From contig NC_008278.1 of the NCBI RefSeq assembly GCF_000058485.1, forward strand, positions 3,962,962-4,026,961: a stretch of 64,000 bases of DNA, written 5' to 3'. The position numbers were made by a program, and so were the translations under genes. Positions 42,035-51,028 of the stretch are shown here, in pieces; position 1 is the stretch's first letter, and the number at the start of each line of letters is the position of its first letter. A model generated the notes under the pieces. It worked only from the letters and a program-made list of their open reading frames with translations. It was not told the DNA's origin and ran no database searches. The DNA comes from Frankia alni ACN14a. Lineage in GTDB: Bacteria > Actinomycetota > Actinomycetes > Frankiales > Frankiaceae.

Positions 42035-44601
42035 GCTTCCCGCTGTCCGCCGTCGTGGGCATGGACGACCTGCGCCTGGCGCTGCTGCTCAACGCGGTCA
42101 GCCCGACGCTCGGCGGCGTGCTCGTGCGCGGGGAGAAGGGCACCGCCAAGTCCACCGCGGTGCGGGGGCTGGCCGCCGTGCTGCCACCGGTGCAGGTGGT
42201 CGACGGCTGCCGGTTCGCCTGCGCGCCGCAGGCGCCGAACCCGGACTGCCCCGACGGGCCGCATCCGGCCGCCGCGGTGGGGGTCAGCCGCCCGGCGCGG
42301 CTCGTCGAGCTTCCCGTCGGCGCCTCCGAGGACCGGGTGACCGGCTCGCTCGACCTCGACCGGGCCCTGGCCGACGGCGTCAGCGTGCTGCGCCCGGGGC
42401 TGTTGGCCGCCGCCCACCGCGGCGTGCTCTACGTCGACGAGGTCAACCTGCTCGGCGATCATCTCGTCGATCTGCTGCTCGACGCCGCCGCGCTCGGCGT
42501 CGCCCACGTCGAACGCGACGGGGTCTCGGTGCGTCACCCGGCGTCGTTCCTGCTGGTGGGGACGATGAACCCGGAGGAGGGGGAGCTGCGCCCGCAGCTG
42601 CTCGACCGGTTCGCGTTGACCGTGCAGGTCGCCGCCAGCCGCGATCCGGCGCTGCGCGCGCAGGTGGTGCGCCGCCGGCTGGCGTTCGAGGCCGACCCCG
42701 ACGGGTTCGCCGCCGCCTGGGCGCCGGCCGAGGCGCGCCTCGCCGCCCAGGTCGCCGACGCCCGCACCCGCCTGCGGGCGGTCACCCTGACCGACGCGGC
42801 GCTGCGCGCGGTGACCGCGGTCTGCGCCGGGTTGGACGTCGACGGGATGCGCGCGGACGTCGTCCTGGCGAAGACGGCGATGGCGCTGGCCGCCTGGTCC
42901 GGGCACGGCACGGTCCGCGCCGCGGACATCCGCGCCGGCGCGCGCCTGGCCCTGCCGCATCGGCGCCGCCGGGGCCCGTTCGACGCCCCCGACCTCGACG
43001 ACGCCACCCTCGACGCCGTCCTCGACGCCGCGCTCGACGGCCTCGACGCCACCGCCGACGCCGAACTCGCCGACGCGGCCACCGCCGGCACGGCCGACGG
43101 CGACACCGCCGGCACGGCCGGTGACGGCGGACGGTCACGCCAGGACGCAACCGGCGACGGAACCGGCCCCGACAACCGTGGACCGGACGGCTTCGGCCCG
43201 GACGGCCGGGGCCCGCACCCGGACGACGACCCCGACGGCGACGGTCCGCACCGCGACGGTCCGCACCGCGGCGGCCCGGACGGCGGCGGCCCCGGCAGCG
43301 GCGGCTCGGACGGCGACGACGACCGCACCGGCCCCGGCGGCTCACTCGGTGCCGGGGCCGGGCTCGACGGACAGGGACCGGCGCACGGAGCCGACCCGGC
43401 GACGGGCCCGGACGCACCGCCCGGCGCCGACGATCCGCGCCTGCCCGCCGCGCCGCACCGCGCTCCCACCGGCGCGTTCGGTGCCAGCGCCGATGCCGAG
43501 GGGCGCGGGCACCGGGCGGGCGGGGGACACCTCACCCTCCCGCCGGGGATGCGCCCTGCGTTCGCGGACCGTCCGACCATCACCGCCGGATCCGCCCGAA
43601 GCGGCGCCCCGCCCGACCCGGCCGCCGCCGGAGCGGGGGTCGCGGGGGCGCCCGGGGCGGCGTTTCGACCCCGGCTGCTCGCCGTCGCCGGCCTGGGCAG
43701 CGCCGCCGGGGCCGCCGGGCGCCGCTCCCTGGCCCGCGGCAACCGCGGGGCGGTGGTCACCACCGCCGCCGACGCCCCCGGGATGCACCTGCCCGCCACC
43801 CTGCTGGCCGCCGCCCCCCACCAGCACGCCCGCGGCCGACGCGGGCCCGCCCCGATCCTGCTGCCCGCCGACCGGCGCGGCGCGGTGCGGGTCGGCCGCG
43901 AGGGCAACCTGGTGCTGTTCGTCGTCGACGCCAGCGGATCGATGGCCGCCCAGGCGCGGATGACCCTGGTCACCACCGCCGTGCTGGCCCTGCTCACCGA
44001 CGCCTACCAGCGCCGCGACCGCATCGGCATGATCACCTTTCGGGGGTCCGGTGCCGAGGTCGTGCTCGCCCCCACCGCCAGCGTCGAGGTCGGCGCCGCC
44101 CGGCTGCGCGCGCTGCCGACCGGCGGGCGTACCCCGCTGGCCGCCGGGCTCACCCGCGCCGGGCAGGTGCTGCGCGCCGAACGCCGCCGGGACCCGGCCC
44201 GGCGCGCCCTGCTCGTCGTCGTCACCGACGGGCGCGCCACCGCCGGCGCCGACCCGCTGCCGGTGGCCCGCGCCCTGGTCCGCGCCGCCGGTGGCGCGGG
44301 GGGACCGGCCACCAGTCGGCCCCGCGGCGGGCGCGGCCCGGGTGGCACCGCGGGCCGCGGCGGGCTGGCCAGCGTCGTCGTCGACTGCGAAAGCGGCTTC
44401 CTGCGCCTGGGGCTGGCCGGCCGGCTCGCCCACGCCCTCGGCGGGATCACGATCGGACTCGACGCCCTGCCGCTGCTGACCCCACCGCCGCCGACAACCC
44501 CACCGCCGCCGACAACCCCACCGCCGCCGACAACCCCACCGCCGCCGACGACCCGGCCGACGCCGCCGACCCCGCGCCCACACGCCAGAAAGGCGGCCTG
44601 A
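42028..44601 (+). CDS. Putative cobaltochelatase, ChlD/ChlI-like fusion (AAA+ and VWA domains)
   Basis: 857 residues. The AAA+ ATPase part (1-330) has Walker A GEKGTAKST (about 36-44), Walker B VLYVDEVNLL and the LVGTMNPEEGELRPQLLDRF sensor motif. Residues ~350-560 are an Asp/Gly/His-rich linker (DPDGDGPHRDGPHRGGPDGG). The VWA domain holds MIDAS VVDASGSMAAQ near residue 630 and TDGRATAG. The C-terminus is five TPPPPT repeats. With the CobN-like subunit (not in this window) such proteins insert cobalt into hydrogenobyrinic diamide. Longer than usual (650-720). First gene of the B12-riboswitch operon. Confidence 0.88.
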   Translation: MVSFPLSAVVGMDDLRLALLLNAVSPTLGGVLVRGEKGTAKSTAVRGLAAVLPPVQVVDGCRFACAPQAPNPDCPDGPHPAAAVGVSRPARLVELPVGASEDRVTGSLDLDRALADGVSVLRPGLLAAAHRGVLYVDEVNLLGDHLVDLLLDAAALGVAHVERDGVSVRHPASFLLVGTMNPEEGELRPQLLDRFALTVQVAASRDPALRAQVVRRRLAFEADPDGFAAAWAPAEARLAAQVADARTRLRAVTLTDAALRAVTAVCAGLDVDGMRADVVLAKTAMALAAWSGHGTVRAADIRAGARLALPHRRRRGPFDAPDLDDATLDAVLDAALDGLDATADAELADAATAGTADGDTAGTAGDGGRSRQDATGDGTGPDNRGPDGFGPDGRGPHPDDDPDGDGPHRDGPHRGGPDGGGPGSGGSDGDDDRTGPGGSLGAGAGLDGQGPAHGADPATGPDAPPGADDPRLPAAPHRAPTGAFGASADAEGRGHRAGGGHLTLPPGMRPAFADRPTITAGSARSGAPPDPAAAGAGVAGAPGAAFRPRLLAVAGLGSAAGAAGRRSLARGNRGAVVTTAADAPGMHLPATLLAAAPHQHARGRRGPAPILLPADRRGAVRVGREGNLVLFVVDASGSMAAQARMTLVTTAVLALLTDAYQRRDRIGMITFRGSGAEVVLAPTASVEVGAARLRALPTGGRTPLAAGLTRAGQVLRAERRRDPARRALLVVVTDGRATAGADPLPVARALVRAAGGAGGPATSRPRGGRGPGGTAGRGGLASVVVDCESGFLRLGLAGRLAHALGGITIGLDALPLLTPPPPTTPPPPTTPPPPTTPPPPTTRPTPPTPRPHARKAA

Positions 44602-44602
44602 G

Positions 44603-45211
44603 ATGGCGCCGCAGGGGCAGCCGGCCAGCGTCCCCGACGACGGACTGACCACCCGCGAACGCCGCGACCGACCGCTACTGATCGTGCACACCGGCGACGG
44701 CAAGGGCAAGTCGACCGCCGCGTTCGGGCTGGCGTTGCGCGCCTGGTCGCAGGGCTGGCCGGTCGGGGTGTTCCAGTTCGTCAAGTCCGCCAAGTGGCGC
44801 ATCGGCGAGGAACGCGCCCTGCGGGTGCTCGCCGACTCCGGCGCCGGCGGCACCGTCGACTGGCACAAGATGGGCTCGGGCTGGAGCTGGGTGCAGGGCC
44901 GCGTCGACCCCGACGGCGACCCCGCCGCCGCCGCGGCCGAAGGCTGGGCGCAGATCCGCCGCGACCTGGCCGCCGAGACCTACCGGCTCCTCGTCCTCGA
45001 CGAGATGACCTACCCGATGGGCTGGGGCTGGCTCGACGTCGACGAGGTCGTCGACACCCTGCGTGCCCGTCCCGGCCGCCAGCACGTCGTCGTCACCGGC
45101 CGGCGCGCCCCGCAGGAGCTGCTCGACGCCGCCGACCTCGTCACCGAGATGACCAAGATCCGTCATCCGATGGACGCCGGGCAGAAGGGGCAGCGGGGGA
45201 TCGAATGGTGA
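44603..45211 (+). CDS. cobO: Cob(I)yrinic acid a,c-diamide adenosyltransferase
   Basis: 202 residues. LLIVHTGDGKGKSTAAFGLA is the P-loop (GDGKGKST), followed by VGVFQFVKSAKWRIGEERAL, LLVLDEMTYPMGWGWLD and VVVTGRRAPQELLDAADLVT, the BtuR/CobO/CobA signature. It transfers adenosyl from ATP to cobalt(I) corrinoid. Begins one base after the chelatase stop and overlaps cobB (ATGGTGA), so all three are translated together. Confidence 0.95.
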   Translation: MAPQGQPASVPDDGLTTRERRDRPLLIVHTGDGKGKSTAAFGLALRAWSQGWPVGVFQFVKSAKWRIGEERALRVLADSGAGGTVDWHKMGSGWSWVQGRVDPDGDPAAAAAEGWAQIRRDLAAETYRLLVLDEMTYPMGWGWLDVDEVVDTLRARPGRQHVVVTGRRAPQELLDAADLVTEMTKIRHPMDAGQKGQRGIEW

Positions 45212-46956
45212 GCGCGCCGCTCACCCTGCCCCGCCTCGTGCTGGCCGCCCCGACCAGCGGCGCCGGCAAGACCACGGTGACCACCGGGCTGATGGCCGCC
45301 CTGTGCGCCCGCGGGCTGCGCGTCTCCCCGCACAAGGTCGGCCCCGACTACATCGACCCCGGCTACCACGCCCTGGCCACCGGCCGGCCCGGACGCAACC
45401 TCGACGCGGTGCTGTGCGGCGAGGCACGCCTGGCCCCCCTGTTCGCCCACGGCGCGGCCGGCGCCGACGTCGCCGTCGTCGAGGGGGTGATGGGCCTGTT
45501 CGACGGCGTCGCCCGCCCGCAGCCCGGCGAGGCCGCCGACCACGCCTCCACCGCGCATGTCGCCCGGCTGCTCGACGCTCCGGTCATCCTCGTCGTCGAC
45601 GTCTCCGGCGCGGCCCGGTCCATCGCCGCGCTCGTCGCCGGGTTCCGCGCGTTCGACCGGCGCATCCACCTGGCCGGGGTGATCCTCAACCGGGTCGGTT
45701 CGCCGCGCCACCGCGCACTGCTCACCGAGGCGCTGGCCGACATCGGGATGGCGGTGTTCGGCGCCGTCCCCCGCGAACAGTCCGTGCACACCCCGTCGCG
45801 TCACCTGGGCCTCGTGCCCGCCGCCGAACGCCGCCCGGCCGCCCTCGACGCCGTCGACCGCCTCGGCGCCCTCGTCGCCGCCTCCTGCGACCTCGACGGC
45901 CTGCTGCGGGTCGCCCGCGCCGCCCCCCCGCTGCACACCGAGGCCTGGAATCCGGCCACAGCCCTCGCCACCGACACGGCCCTCGCCACCGACACGGCCC
46001 TCGCCACCGACACAGCCCTCGCCACGTCCACCGCCACCGCCACGTCCACCGTGATCGGGGAAGGCGGGCAGGGGCGAGGCGCCGGGGCCGGCCGGCCGCC
46101 GCGGATCGCCGTCGCCGGCGGGGCGGCGTTCACCTTCGGCTACGCCGAGCACGTCGAGCTGCTCACCGCCGCCGGCGCGCAGGTCGTCGCCGTCGACCCG
46201 CTGCACGACGACACGCTGCCCGCCGGCACCGACGCGCTGATCATCGGCGGGGGCTTCCCCGAGGAACACGTCGGCGCGCTCACCGCCAACACCCGGCTGC
46301 GCGGCGAGATCGCCGCGTTCGCCGCCCGCGGCGGGCCCGTCGCCGCCGAATGCGCCGGGCTGCTGTATCTGGCCCGCAGCCTCGACGGCGCGCCGATGTG
46401 CGCCGTCCTCGACGTCGACGCGGTGATGGGCCCGCGGCTCACCCTCGGCTACCGCCGGGCCGTCGCCGCCACGCCCAGCCCGCTGGTCCCGGCCGGCAGC
46501 GTCCTGGCCGCCCACGAGTTCCACCGCACCGTCCTGCTGCCCCCGCCCGCCGGCGCCCCCCCGCCCGCCTGGTGGCTGCCCGTCGTCGACCCCGCCGCCC
46601 CCGCCTCCGCCGGCGCGGCGACCCCGCCGCCGCAAGCGCCACCCGGGACGCCGCCGGCGGCCGTCGAGCCCCCGGTGGCCGGCCCGATCGAGGCGCCGTC
46701 ACGCTGGCTGGCCGAGGGCTTCGTCCACCGCCGGGTGCACGCCTCCTACCTGCACCTGCACTGGGCCGGATCGCCCCGGATCGCCACCGGCCTGCTCGCC
46801 GCCGCCCGCGCATCCCGCCGCGACCCCGCCTCCGCCACCCGCCACGACAACCCCGCCGGTACCCACCGCGACCCCGCCTCCGCCACCCGCTACGGCGATC
46901 CGCCCGCCCGCCACGGCATTCCCGGCACCGGCGGCCGCCGGCCCGGCGCGGCCTGA
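45205..46956 (+). CDS. cobB: Hydrogenobyrinic/cobyrinic acid a,c-diamide synthase
   Basis: 583 residues. The N-terminal ATP domain is PTSGAGKTTVTTGLMAALCA then VSPHKVGPDYIDPGYHALAT and VVEGVMGLFDG; the C-terminal glutamine amidotransferase domain has DALIIGGGFPEEHVGALTAN and the nucleophile Cys in VAAECAGLLYLARS. It amidates the a and c side chains using glutamine and ATP. A linker of repeats ALATDT (x3 at about 45961-46030) sits between the domains and the C-terminus is extended by SATR-type repeats. ATG 45205 overlaps the cobO stop. Confidence 0.94.
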   Translation: MVSAPLTLPRLVLAAPTSGAGKTTVTTGLMAALCARGLRVSPHKVGPDYIDPGYHALATGRPGRNLDAVLCGEARLAPLFAHGAAGADVAVVEGVMGLFDGVARPQPGEAADHASTAHVARLLDAPVILVVDVSGAARSIAALVAGFRAFDRRIHLAGVILNRVGSPRHRALLTEALADIGMAVFGAVPREQSVHTPSRHLGLVPAAERRPAALDAVDRLGALVAASCDLDGLLRVARAAPPLHTEAWNPATALATDTALATDTALATDTALATSTATATSTVIGEGGQGRGAGAGRPPRIAVAGGAAFTFGYAEHVELLTAAGAQVVAVDPLHDDTLPAGTDALIIGGGFPEEHVGALTANTRLRGEIAAFAARGGPVAAECAGLLYLARSLDGAPMCAVLDVDAVMGPRLTLGYRRAVAATPSPLVPAGSVLAAHEFHRTVLLPPPAGAPPPAWWLPVVDPAAPASAGAATPPPQAPPGTPPAAVEPPVAGPIEAPSRWLAEGFVHRRVHASYLHLHWAGSPRIATGLLAAARASRRDPASATRHDNPAGTHRDPASATRYGDPPARHGIPGTGGRRPGAA

Positions 46957-46962
46957 CCCCCG

Positions 46963-47385
46963 ATGGCCACCGCCCGGACCGCGGCCGAGCTGGTCGTCGG
47001 CGTCGGCGCGCGCCCCGGGGTCGACGCCGCGGAGATCCTCGCGCTCATCGACACGGCGCTACGCGCACTCGCCGTGCCGGCGGACGCCGTGCGCCTGCTG
47101 GCCACCGTCGACGCCCGCCGCGACGAGCCGGGCATCGTCGCCGCCGCCGACCACCACCGCTGGCCCATCGCGGCCTACCCCCCGCACCGCCTGGCCACCG
47201 TCGACGTCCCCCACCCCGGCGCCGCGCCGCAGGCCGCCCTCGGCACCCCGAGCGTCGCCGAGGCAGCCTGCCTGCTCCCCCTCGACCCGAACCCGGCCGC
47301 GCCGCGACCGGTCCTGCTCCTACCCAAACGCACCAGTCGCCGCGCCACCCTCGCCGTCGCCCGCCACCGCCCGCCACCTCGGTGA
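46963..47385 (+). CDS. CobE/CbiG-C-like cobalamin biosynthesis protein
   Basis: 140 residues. ELVVGVGARPGVDAAEILAL, LLATVDARRDEPGIVAAADH and PSVAEAACLLPL match the C-terminal domain of CbiG, also called CobE. In the anaerobic route CbiG opens the ring; in aerobic bacteria CobE is accessory and may hold intermediates. Begins six bases after cobB. It is the last gene of the riboswitch operon visible before the frameshifted epimerase. Confidence 0.8.
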   Translation: MATARTAAELVVGVGARPGVDAAEILALIDTALRALAVPADAVRLLATVDARRDEPGIVAAADHHRWPIAAYPPHRLATVDVPHPGAAPQAALGTPSVAEAACLLPLDPNPAAPRPVLLLPKRTSRRATLAVARHRPPPR

Positions 47386-47509
47386 TCTCATCGCGCCCAG
47401 ACTCCCCTGAACCAGCCCGTCCCCTCGCGGGCACGGCAGGCAGGACACGGTCCTCGCCGACGAAAAACGACTCGCCGACAACGGGGGCGGGCTGGTTGGC
47501 TGTCGGGCT

Positions 47510-48384
47510 GTGCGTGTTCTGGTGACCGGAGACCGGGGGCTGGTGGGCCGGGCCGTAACAGCGGCGCTGACATCCGCCGGACACCGGACGGTGGGATTCG
47601 ATCTGATGGACGGGCACGACGTGTGCGACGCTGCCGGTCTCGAGCGGATGTCCGCGGGCTGCGGGGGGATCGTGCACCTGGCCGCCCTCGACGAGCCGGT
47701 CGACGATCCGGGCCTGGCGGCGTTTGGACCGGTCACGACCGGCACGGACACGCGGGTGTTCGAGACCAATGTGGTCGGGACGAGCAACGTGCTGCGGGCG
47801 GCCGAACGCCGCGGTGTGCCCCGGGTGGTCGTCATGAGCAGCGTGGACGTGTTGGGGTGTTTCGGCGGCCGCGGCCGCCCGGCCTACCTTCCCCTCGACG
47901 ACCGCCATCCCGCCCGCCCGGCGGGTGCGTACGCGATGTCGAAGTGGCTGGCCGAGCAGATGTGCCAGGTGGCCACCGCCGCGACCGGCCTCTGCACGGT
48001 GTGCCTGCGCCCACCCGGGGGGTGTTCGCCGAGCAGACCTACGCCGGGATACGGCGGGCCCGCCGCGACGAGCCCACCTTCGAATGGGCGCCGATCTGGG
48101 AGTACGGCGCCTTCCTCGACGTGAGTGACCTCGCCTCGGCGGTCGAACGGGCGCTGACCGCTCCGCTTGCCGGGCACCATCGGCTGCTGCTGTGCGCGGC
48201 AGACATCTCCTCCGCCCACGACGACGCCCGCGCCCTGGTGACGCGGCTGCTCCCCGACGTCACCTGGCGCGGGGGAGCGGAGTATCTCCAGGATCCGTAC
48301 CGGGCACTGATCGACACCTCGGGCGCACGCACGCTGCTGGGCTGGGCGCCGCGGCACCGCTGGCGACCTTCCCGCGTGGAGTAG
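47510..48384 (+). pseudogene. NAD-dependent epimerase/dehydratase with a frameshift at G6
   Basis: Two frames join at a G6 run near 48018-48023. The first gives MRVLVTGDRGLVGRAVTAAL (Rossmann GxxGxxG), FETNVVGTSNVLRAAERRGV, VVVMSSVDVLG and AYAMSKWLAEQMCQVA (the YxxxK catalytic pair). The second gives GVFAEQTYAGIRRARRDEPT, FLDVSDLASAVERALTAPLA, GARTLLGWAPRHRW. One extra G would restore a ~291-residue extended-SDR protein. It separates the cobalamin operon from cobH. Confidence 0.8.
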
Positions 48385-48453
48385 ACCCTGGGATCGGCGC
48401 AGAGGGCGCCCGTGCCGTCCGCGGCGCGCGGACCGGCGGTGACGACCCGCGGC

Positions 48454-48483
48454 GGGAGGGATCGTGACGGGAGGGATCGTGAC
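48454..48483. repeat. Perfect 15-bp tandem duplication of RBS plus start codon
   Basis: GGGAGGGATCGTGAC occurs twice head to tail (48454-48468 and 48469-48483). Each copy holds a Shine-Dalgarno GGGAGGG and a GTG start of cobH, in the same frame. Confidence 0.9.
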
Positions 48484-49195
48484 GAGGCGGGAGCCGACCG
48501 GCGCGGTCGATCCGGTGGAGCGGATGTCCTACGCGGTCGTGCGCGCCCGCCTGGACACCTCCGGGCTGCCCCGGCTGACCCGGGCGGTGCTGGAACGGGT
48601 CGTGCACGCCAGCGCCGACGTGCGCTACGCCGACGACCTGGTCTGCCGGGAGGACGATCTACGCGCAGGGGTGGCGGCGCTGCGCTCGGGGGTCGCGCTG
48701 GTCACCGACGTGGCGATGACCGCCCTCGGCCTTGCCGACGACCCCCGCCGCCCGCCCGACCCCGACCCCCACGCCCACCCACCTCCGCACACCCATGCCG
48801 ATAGCGCCGGTGACGCCGGTGGCGGGGCCGGGGCTCACCTGGCCGGTCGGCCGGTGGTGTGCAGCGTCGGACGCGCCGATCCCGCCGTCGCCCGCCGCGA
48901 CGACCTCAGCCGCCCGGCGGTGGGCATGGCGCTGTCCGTCGACGAGGTCGGCCCGGGCGCCGTCTACGTGATCGGGGCGGCGCCGAGCGCGCTGGAGGAG
49001 CTGCTGTCGCTGGCCGACGTGGCCCGCCCGGCGTTCGTGGTCGGGCTGCCCGTCGGTTTCGTCGGCTCGGTGGAGGCCAAGATGGGCCTGCGTGACAGCG
49101 GCATCCCCGCGGTGTCGAACCGCTCCGCGCGGGGCGGCCCGGCCGTCGCCGCCGCGGCCGTCCATGCCCTGCTGCACACCCTCGTCCCCGACTGA
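48464..49195 (+). CDS. cobH: Precorrin-8X methylmutase
   Basis: 243 residues. VVHASADVRYADDLVCRE holds the catalytic His; ALRSGVALVTDVAMTALGL, GPGAVYVIGAAPSALEELL, FVVGLPVGFVGSVEAKMGL and AVSNRSARGGPAVAAAAVH are the CobH/CbiC family blocks. It moves the methyl group from C-11 to C-12 to give hydrogenobyrinic acid, upstream of cobB. A His/Pro insert PDPDPHAHPPPHTHADS is unusual. The ribosome site and start are duplicated (48454-48483), so translation may begin at GTG 48464 or 48479. Confidence 0.92.
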   Translation: MTGGIVTRREPTGAVDPVERMSYAVVRARLDTSGLPRLTRAVLERVVHASADVRYADDLVCREDDLRAGVAALRSGVALVTDVAMTALGLADDPRRPPDPDPHAHPPPHTHADSAGDAGGGAGAHLAGRPVVCSVGRADPAVARRDDLSRPAVGMALSVDEVGPGAVYVIGAAPSALEELLSLADVARPAFVVGLPVGFVGSVEAKMGLRDSGIPAVSNRSARGGPAVAAAAVHALLHTLVPD

Positions 49196-49254
49196 CCAAG
49201 CCGCCCGACTGACGCGCGGCCGGCGGACGGTCAGTCCGAGGGGACGCTCAGTCT

Positions 49255-49266
49255 GGGGGGGGGGGG
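49255..49266. repeat. Homopolymer of twelve G
   Basis: Twelve Gs in a row lie between cobH and the end of the YCII gene, set in a triplicated CGCTCAGTC-like context (49230-49280). Such runs change length by slippage and are also prone to sequencing error. Confidence 0.85.
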
Positions 49267-49270
49267 ACGC

Positions 49271-49573
49271 TCAGTCCGGGGGCGCGGGCAGGAACCGGGC
49301 GAGGTCGGGATGGGACCGCCCGACGGGGGTGAACGCGATGACGTCCGTGGCGGTCACGCCCGCCTGCTGGAAGGGGTCCTCGGCGAGGATGCGGTCCAGC
49401 GTCGCGCGCTCGACGCCGTCGGCGAGGATGACCCCGCCGGTGCGCGGCGTGCGCGGGCCGGAGAGCAGGAACACGCCCTGGTCGTAGTAGCGGGCCAGGT
49501 AGGCGCGGTGCTCGGCCAGCAGCCGGTCGACCTCCTCGATCGGGCGAAGGTAACGAAGCACGATCACGAACAT
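49271..49573 (-). CDS. YCII-family small protein
   Basis: 100 residues. MFVIVLRYLRPIEEVDRLLA, then EHRAYLARYYDQGVFLLSG, TGGVILADGVERATLDRILA and EDPFQQAGVTATDVIAFTP are typical of the YciI dimeric alpha/beta-barrel fold with its conserved His-Asp pair. Such proteins are small enzymes or binding proteins of unknown substrate. The ATG at 49573 begins at the first strand. Confidence 0.87.
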   Translation of the reverse strand: MFVIVLRYLRPIEEVDRLLAEHRAYLARYYDQGVFLLSGPRTPRTGGVILADGVERATLDRILAEDPFQQAGVTATDVIAFTPVGRSHPDLARFLPAPPD

Positions 49574-49694
49574 CGGCGGGAGGCACCCTTCTGCGGGGAA
49601 CGCGCCGTGCGCCCGCGGTGACGAGCCCGGCGGCGGGGTCGGGGGCACATCAGTACCCATCCGCGGACATCTTCCGACATCCTTGCGACGTCCT

Positions 49695-50051
49695 TCAGGC
49701 GTCCTCGTGCAGGACGAGGTCGAGCAGCCCGGGGAAGCGACGGTCGAACTCCGCCCGGCGCAGCCGGTTGAACCGGCGGGGGCCGGTGTCACGCTGCTCG
49801 AGCAGCCCGGTCGCGCGCAGCACCGCGAAGTGGTGGCTGCGGGTCGCCGCGCTGACGGGCACCTCGAAGCTGCCACACGGCAGCGTCCAGTCCGGATGGT
49901 CGGCCAGCATGCGCAGGATGGCGCGGCGCACCGGGTCCCCGAGGGCGTCGAGGGCCTCCTGCAGGCTGACCTGCGCCGGGTCGCGGTGGGTCAGGCTCTG
50001 CGTGCGCGCCGGCGTCCTGGCCGGCCCGCCGGCGGCCGTCGGCTGCGTCAT
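49695..50051 (-). CDS. ArsR-like winged-helix regulator
   Basis: 118 residues. SLQEALDALGDPVRRAILRM, then LPCGSFEVPVSAATRSHHFA and VLRATGLLEQRDTGPRRF form an ArsR/SmtB-type DNA-binding domain. No metal-binding Cys pair (ELCVCDL) is seen, so it senses something else. ATG 50051 follows GGGAGG. It starts 111 bases from the divergent DUF6817 gene. Confidence 0.85.
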   Translation of the reverse strand: MTQPTAAGGPARTPARTQSLTHRDPAQVSLQEALDALGDPVRRAILRMLADHPDWTLPCGSFEVPVSAATRSHHFAVLRATGLLEQRDTGPRRFNRLRRAEFDRRFPGLLDLVLHEDA

Positions 50052-50162
50052 GGCCACCTCCCTGCGGCGCGCAACGGCGACCGGCAACCCGCCCGCGGGC
50101 GACCGTCGCGCCGTTGCCGGTCCTGCCGTCATGGTAAGTCCGCGGCTGGGAGGATCGTGCCC

Positions 50163-50728
50163 GTGATCGGCGACTGTCTCGGCGACGACGACCCGACGGC
50201 CATCAGAGCTCAAGGTCTTCTGCTGTCCTGGGGGGCGGACAGGATCGACCATCCCGGCGGCACCCTGTTCGACCATCTGCTGCGCGTGCGCGACCTGCTC
50301 GCACGGTGGCGGGCCGCCAGCGTGCTGCAGGTGGCGGGTCTGTGCCACGCCGTCTACGGCACCGACGGGTTCGCCCCGCACCTGGTGGACCTCTCCCGGC
50401 GCCGCGAGGTGGCCACGATGGCGGGAACAGATGTCGAGAAGGTGATTACCGGTATGCCAGCTGCGATCGCGCCTGGGTCTACCCTCGCCTGTCCGCCGCG
50501 GCGCAGGTCGAGTTCCGCGACCGGTTCACCGGCCAGGTGCAGCCGGTCCGCGGTGGCGAGCTACGGGCGTTCCTGGAACTCACCGCCGCCAACGAACTCG
50601 ACCTCGCCCGGCACAACCCGACGTTCGCCGCGCAGGTCGGTCCCCGTCTGCGCGCCCTGTTCGCCCGCACGCGTCCGCTCCTGAGCGCCGCGGCATGGCG
50701 GGACTGCGCCGCGACTGTTCGGACCTGA
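50163..50728 (+). pseudogene. DUF6817-family protein with a frameshift
   Basis: The first frame gives GLLLSWGADRIDHPGGTLFD, then HLLRVRDLLARWRAAS, VAGLCHAVYGTDGFAPHLVD; after about 50445 the sequence continues in another frame as YRYASCDRAWVYPRLSAAAQ, FRDRFTGQVQPV and FLELTAANELDLARHNPTF. Together they match DUF6817, an HD-like conserved family of unknown function. One missing base separates the halves. GGGAGG lies nine bases before GTG 50163. Confidence 0.75.
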
Positions 50729-51028
50729 CCGGTCGGGACGCACGCCCCCGGCCGGTCCGGCGCCTTCAGAGCGCGCGGACGGCTGTGCGGCGCACTGAGG
50801 GCGCCAGGCTGTCGGCGGCAGGGCGGTGAAGGGCACGGTGCCACCCTGCCACGCAGCCCATCCAACGACGCAGCCCCTCCACGGCCCCCGCACTGCCCGC
50901 GCTCCCTCGGCGGCGTCGACGGCGCACACTGAGCGGGCGGGCCTACTGCCGTTGCTCCCCACCCGCCGTCACCAGCGCAGACCCCGACCGGCATCTCGCC
51001 GCCGGGGCCCGTCCCACCAGGGAGACAC
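50729..51028. other. 300-bp gap, no gene recognised
   Basis: Only short open frames without ribosome sites. CCTTCAGAGCGCGCGGACGG-type sequence has no recognisable structure. Confidence 0.35.
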
